A stretch of DNA of 64,000 bases from Paraburkholderia sp. BL25I1N1 (GTDB taxonomy: Bacteria; Pseudomonadota; Gammaproteobacteria; Burkholderiales; Burkholderiaceae). Below are positions 60,887 through 64,000 of the stretch, in pieces (position 1 is the first letter of the stretch; every line of letters starts with the position of its first letter). The translations under genes were made by a program, and so were the position numbers. The DNA is taken from contig NZ_PVZB01000021.1 in the NCBI RefSeq assembly GCF_003002025.1, positions 90,168 to 154,167 of the forward strand, given 5' to 3'. The notes under the pieces are model-generated. The model did not search any database and had not been told where the DNA came from. It saw only the letters and a list, made by a program, of their open reading frames with translations.

Positions 60887-62341
60887 TTATTGCCCGCTGC
60901 GTTCCGCGAGGTCGGCCATCGCGGCGATCACGCCTTGCGCGTAAGCGGGATCGGCACGACGGAAATGCTCGAGCTGACGCGCGACGATTTCCTGCGGCAC
61001 GCCGTTGATATGGCGTGCGATGTTGCCGAACAGACGCTCGCGCTGAGCCGTATCGAAGAGCGCAAACAACATACCCGGCTGCGTGTAGTAGTCGTCGTCC
61101 AGCCGATGCTCGTAGCGATCCACCGTGCCCGCCGCGAGCGGCGGTTCGGCTGCGTTGGCGTCCTGCGCGAAGTCGCCGAAGCGGCTCGGCTCGTAATTCA
61201 CGTTGCCGCCGAGGTTGCCGTCGGTGCGCATCGCGCCGTCGCGATGGAACGAATGCGGGCTCGGGACGCGCGCTGCATTCACCGGAATCTGATGGTGATT
61301 GATGCCGAGTCGATAGCGCTGCGTATCGCCGTATGAGAACAGACGGCCCTGCAACAGACGGTCCGGCGAGAAGCCGATACCCGGCACCACATTGGCGGGC
61401 GTGAACGCCGCCTGCTCCACGTCGGCAAAGTAGTTCTGTGCGTTGCGATTCAACTCGATCGTGCCGACGTCGATCAACGGATAGTCCTTCTGCGACCAGA
61501 CTTTCGTGATGTCGAACGGGTTGAAGCGATACGTGACGGCCTCTGCTTCCGGCATCACCTGAATGGCGAAGCGCCACTTCGGGAAATTGCCCGCGTCGAT
61601 GTTGCCGACCAGATCGCGTTGCGCGCTTTCGCGGTCTTGCGCGACGACTTGTGCCGCTTCGGCATCGGTGAAGTTCTCAATGCCTTGCATCGATTTGAAA
61701 TGGAACTTCACCCAGAAACGCTCGTTGGCGGCGTTGATGAACGAATACGTGTGCGAGCCGAAGCCGTGCATCTGACGATAATTCTGCGGAATGCCGCGGT
61801 CGCTCATCAGAATCGTCACTTGATGCAGCGATTCCGGATGACGCGACCAGAAATCCCATGCGGCGACATTGCTGCGCATGTTGGTGTACGGGTCGCGCTT
61901 TTGCGTGTGAATGAAGTCCGGAAACTTCAGCGGATCGCGGATAAAGAATACCGGCGTGTTATTGCCGACCACGTCCCAGTTGCCTTCTTCCGTGTAGAAC
62001 TTGATCGAGAAACCGCGCACGTCGCGTTCGGCGTCGGCAGCGCCCCGCTCGCCCGCGACCGTCGAAAAGCGCATGAAGAGCGGCGTTTCCTTGCCGACTT
62101 GCGCGAACACCTTGGCCTTCGTATAGCGCGAGATGTCGTGGGTGACCTTCAACGTGCCGAACGCACCTGAACCTTTGGCGTGAACGCGGCGTTCCGGGAT
62201 CACTTCACGATCGAAGTGGGCGAGTTTTTCGAGCAGCCAGACATCTTGCAGAACAACCGGGCCGCGCGCGCCTGCGGTCATCGAATTCTGGTTGTCGGCG
62301 ACGGGTGCGCCGGCGGCACTGGTGAGCTTACGTTCGGACAT
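60887..62341 (-). CDS. katA: Monofunctional heme catalase, small-subunit (clade 3)
   Basis: 484-aa catalase splitting hydrogen peroxide. Distal His in PERRVHAKGSGAFGTL, Asn in NNTPVFFIRDPLKFPDF, and the proximal heme Tyr in RLFSYGDTQRYRLG. Length fits small clade 3 enzymes rather than the large HPII type. ATG 62341 (MSERKLTSAAGAPV). Downstream of oxyR and a 45-aa peptide on the same strand; the intervening region has CTAT/ATAG motifs like OxyR sites. The name katA follows clade; some databases use katE or katB. Confidence 0.95.
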   Translation of the reverse strand: MSERKLTSAAGAPVADNQNSMTAGARGPVVLQDVWLLEKLAHFDREVIPERRVHAKGSGAFGTLKVTHDISRYTKAKVFAQVGKETPLFMRFSTVAGERGAADAERDVRGFSIKFYTEEGNWDVVGNNTPVFFIRDPLKFPDFIHTQKRDPYTNMRSNVAAWDFWSRHPESLHQVTILMSDRGIPQNYRQMHGFGSHTYSFINAANERFWVKFHFKSMQGIENFTDAEAAQVVAQDRESAQRDLVGNIDAGNFPKWRFAIQVMPEAEAVTYRFNPFDITKVWSQKDYPLIDVGTIELNRNAQNYFADVEQAAFTPANVVPGIGFSPDRLLQGRLFSYGDTQRYRLGINHHQIPVNAARVPSPHSFHRDGAMRTDGNLGGNVNYEPSRFGDFAQDANAAEPPLAAGTVDRYEHRLDDDYYTQPGMLFALFDTAQRERLFGNIARHINGVPQEIVARQLEHFRRADPAYAQGVIAAMADLAERSGQ

Positions 62342-62418
62342 GCGTGACTCCTGGTTGGCTTTTATCGAAAACAGATTGGGGGGCGCGACGCGGCACGCTG
62401 AGGCCAGAGGCTCATGCG

Positions 62419-62556
62419 CTAGGCGGACAAGGCCCGATCGACCAGCAGGGAAAACATGACAGTGCGCGCGCTGAGCATTGAGGCGGCAAAGCGGCGCGGC
62501 GCAACGGCCGTCGGAGGGACGAGGACTTGGACTTGTCGCGGCTTGGATTGCGTCAT
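62419..62556 (-). CDS. Hypothetical 45-aa peptide upstream of katA
   Basis: ATG 62556 follows GGAGGAAAT, a near-perfect ribosome binding site. Sequence begins MTQSKPRQVQVLVPP and continues with an Arg/Ala-rich segment and a hydrophobic tail (MFSLLVDRALSA). Unrecognised. It is the first ORF after the CTAT/ATAG-rich promoter region, 77 bases before katA, so it may be cotranscribed with catalase. Its small size leaves some doubt, but the initiation region is among the best in the window. Confidence 0.6.
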   Translation of the reverse strand: MTQSKPRQVQVLVPPTAVAPRRFAASMLSARTVMFSLLVDRALSA

Positions 62557-62599
62557 GATTTCCTCCGGGGTCTTTGGGATCGGGCGATCCGTGGAGGAA

Positions 62600-62653
62600 A
62601 CTATAACAATACTATCGAAATAACGTGTTTGATTAATTTTATCTATTCGATAG
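62600..62653 (-). promoter_or_regulatory. Putative OxyR-controlled promoter region of the katA transcript
   Basis: AT-rich stretch with CTAT at 62601, 62612 and 62643 and ATAG at 62650; the first two are spaced with N7 as in the OxyR motif ATAG-N7-CTAT. A TATAGT (62600-62605 on the minus strand) could be the -10 box. The match to the four-part consensus is incomplete. Confidence 0.5.
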
Positions 62654-62736
62654 GCCTGGCGGCTGTCGACGCCTTGCATGGGCGCCAAGCCGGCCGCTGG
62701 GCTTACGCAGCGAGGCGGCCTTCGTGGAGCATCTGT

Positions 62737-63696
62737 CTAGTTGACTGCGACCGGCAAATCGAGCTTCTTGACGCCCGCCAGATCACACGAGTTGATAGCG
62801 TCGCAAATGGCCTCAATGGCGGGCATGCGGGTGAAGCTCTTGCGCCAGGCCAGCACGACGCGGCGATCCGGCACGGGCTCGTCGAAAGCGACATAGCTCA
62901 GCAGCCCCGAATCGATGCCGCCGGCGTGCGGCTTGACTTCATGCACCGACATGCGCGGCAGCACGGTAATGCCGACACCGCTCGCCACCATGTGGCGGAT
63001 GGTTTCCAGCGAGGACCCTTCAAAGGTTTTCTGGATGCCGTCCGCGTTTTGCGAAAAGCGCATCAGTTCCGGGCAGACGCCCAGCACATGGTCGCGGAAG
63101 CAGTGACCGCTGCCGAGCAGCAGCATGGTTTCCTGCTTGAGATCGTCGGCATCGATTTTCGGGCGGTTTTCCCAGGCATGCCCGGACGGCAAGGCAACCA
63201 CGAAAGGCTCGTCGTATAGCGGGCGCAGCATCAAGCCGGTTTCCGGAAACGGCAGCGCCATGATGGCGACATCGATTTCGCCTTGCTTGAGCAGTTCGAT
63301 CAGTTTGAGCGTGTAATTTTCCTGCAGCATCAAGGGCATTTGCGGGACGCGCTTGATCATCTGCTTGACAAGCGTGGGCAGCAGGTACGGCCCGATCGTG
63401 TAGATGACGCCAAGACGCAGTGGCCCGACCAGCGGGTCTTTGCCCTGTTTCGCGATTTCCTTGATGGCCAGCGTCTGTTCGAGGACGCGTTGCGCTTGCG
63501 TGACGATCTGTTCGCCGATCGGCGTGACGCTCACTTCGCTGGTGCCGCGCTCGAAGATCTGGACGTTGAGTTCGTCTTCGAGCTTTTTGATTGCCACCGA
63601 CAGCGTCGGCTGGCTAACGAAACACGCTTCGGCGGCCCGGCCGAAGTGCCGCTCGCGGGCGACCGCGACGATGTATTTCAATTCGGTGAGCGTCAT
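62737..63696 (-). CDS. oxyR: Hydrogen-peroxide-inducible regulator OxyR
   Basis: LysR-family activator, 319 aa. The N-terminal HTH is MTLTELKYIVAVARERHFGRAAEACFVSQPTLSVAIKKLEDEL. The redox pair is in GSGHCFRDHVLGVCPE: two Cys separated by 8 residues, as in E. coli OxyR, so a peroxide-formed disulfide is expected. ATG 63696. It heads the leftward block with katA and dps, and a dyad 29 bases upstream probably mediates autoregulation. Confidence 0.96.
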   Translation of the reverse strand: MTLTELKYIVAVARERHFGRAAEACFVSQPTLSVAIKKLEDELNVQIFERGTSEVSVTPIGEQIVTQAQRVLEQTLAIKEIAKQGKDPLVGPLRLGVIYTIGPYLLPTLVKQMIKRVPQMPLMLQENYTLKLIELLKQGEIDVAIMALPFPETGLMLRPLYDEPFVVALPSGHAWENRPKIDADDLKQETMLLLGSGHCFRDHVLGVCPELMRFSQNADGIQKTFEGSSLETIRHMVASGVGITVLPRMSVHEVKPHAGGIDSGLLSYVAFDEPVPDRRVVLAWRKSFTRMPAIEAICDAINSCDLAGVKKLDLPVAVN

Positions 63697-63724
63697 TAGG
63701 GGACCAATCAGTGCGGTGAGTTCG

Positions 63725-63747
63725 ATAGGTTCTAGTTATACACCTAT
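63725..63747. promoter_or_regulatory. LysR/OxyR-type dyad upstream of oxyR
   Basis: ATAGGT (63725-63730), 11 bases, ACCTAT (63742-63747): a perfect T-N11-A-style inverted repeat carrying the ATAG/CTAT core of OxyR sites. Position fits autoregulation of oxyR. Confidence 0.7.
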
Positions 63748-63856
63748 AGGGTCGGTTCGCCAACTGTTTGGGGTTATTTGCGCGGGGCGCTGGGGGGGTT
63801 TGGTGGGGCTTTCTTGCTGGTTGGCCTTTCCTTGCGATGTTAGTGGTCTATTAGCG

Positions 63857-63896
63857 TTGCCCCTGTGCGGGGCGGCACCTACTTTCTTTGCCGCGG
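63857..63896. repeat. Half of a Burkholderia-type extragenic palindromic repeat
   Basis: GCCCC/GGGGC hairpin (63859-63873) leading into CGGCACCTACTTTCTTTGCCG. This resembles the intergenic palindromic repeats widespread in Paraburkholderia, where a mirrored CAAAGAAAGTAGG half follows. Here that second half is missing, and IS-like sequence starts at 63897. Confidence 0.55.
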
Positions 63897-64000
63897 TGTA
63901 TGGACCGGAGACATGGGTAACACTCTGGGCGAGCGAATCGCCTGGAGCCGGTTATGCCCTGGAACCCGAGAGACACCATGAATCTGCGTCTGGAATTCGT
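63897..64000 (+). mobile_element. Left end of an IS481-like insertion sequence (truncated by window)
   Basis: Begins TGTATGGACCGGAGACATGG directly after the half repeat, then a 57-base leader to a transposase start at 63954. The TGT... end is a plausible terminal repeat of the family. The right end is outside the window, so identity rests on the transposase N-terminus. Confidence 0.6.
63954..64000 (+). CDS. IS481-type transposase, 5' end only
   Basis: ATG 63954 opens MPWNPRDTMNLRLEF, running off the window. This matches the N-terminus of DDE transposases of the IS481 group (MPW... then a helix followed by the HTH) that are common in Burkholderia. A second ATG (63978) is in frame. Only 15 residues are visible. 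Confidence 0.6.
   Translation, partial: MPWNPRDTMNLRLEF

Noticed and set aside
1..64000. CRISPR array or prophage
   Set aside because: No regularly spaced direct repeats and no phage structural genes seen; only the toxin family has a phage-derived name.

Overview
The window looks like a chromosomal, GC-rich stretch from a betaproteobacterium of the Burkholderia sensu lato group, most likely Paraburkholderia. This is inferred from protein sequence style, strong G/C preference at third codon positions, frequent GTG/TTG starts, and the gene order of the tol-pal, hrcA/grpE/dnaKJ and glcDEF blocks. It is mostly core housekeeping DNA, with two accessory pieces: a higBA-type toxin-antitoxin pair near 50.2-50.9 kb and the left end of an insertion sequence at the right edge.

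Layout. 0-0.4 kb: end of a DUF3318-like gene. 0.4-3.3 kb (minus): minor pilin operon fimT/gspH-pilV-pilW-pilX-pilE. 3.5-5.2 kb (minus): glyA-nrdR. 5.8-6.5 kb: SDR oxidoreductase. 6.6-12.1 kb: complete ybgC-tolQ-tolR-tolA-tolB-pal-cpoB cell-envelope operon, then tRNA-Lys with a near-consensus promoter. 12.7-15 kb: membrane proteins including a small MscS channel and DedA. 15.1-18.2 kb: mutL-miaA. 18.3-20.6 kb: purM and a PerM-type transporter, divergent around a perfect palindrome. 20.6-25.8 kb: hda, HAD phosphatase, pcnB, folK, deoxynucleoside kinase, panB, tightly packed. 26.2-28.1 kb: fused pabB-pabC. 28.1-32.7 kb (minus): grpE, dnaK, dnaJ, with two sigma32-type promoters I can read directly. 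33-35.8 kb (minus): hrcA, hemH, hslR. 36.1-38.7 kb: nadK, recN. 38.9-46 kb: glnE (minus) and the giant yhdP (plus). 46.2-48.6 kb: nitrilase-family amidase and tldD. 48.7-50.1 kb: aroG with a leader-peptide attenuator. 50.2-50.9 kb: higBA. 51-57.2 kb: cobalamin adenosyltransferase (minus), then an FAD dehydrogenase and glcDEF. 57.3-58.8 kb: yggS-proC. 58.9-63.7 kb (minus): oxyR, a 45-aa peptide, katA, a 52-aa membrane peptide, dps, ubiA, with the oxidative-stress genes clustered. 63.86-64 kb: half of an extragenic palindromic repeat abutting an IS481-like element.

The most interesting signal is upstream of aroG. A 22-codon leader peptide carries seven consecutive aromatic codons (Phe, Tyr, Phe, Tyr, Phe, Phe, Trp). 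It is followed by four mutually complementary segments (1:2, 2:3, 3:4) ending in a terminator with an 8-T run. This is the architecture of a transcription attenuator that would sense all three aromatic amino acids and control entry into the shikimate pathway. Other observations include -10 boxes placed 6-8 nt before start codons of several genes (possible leaderless mRNAs), a tRNA-Lys with an A-C mismatch in its T stem, and several unannotated small proteins with strong ribosome binding sites.
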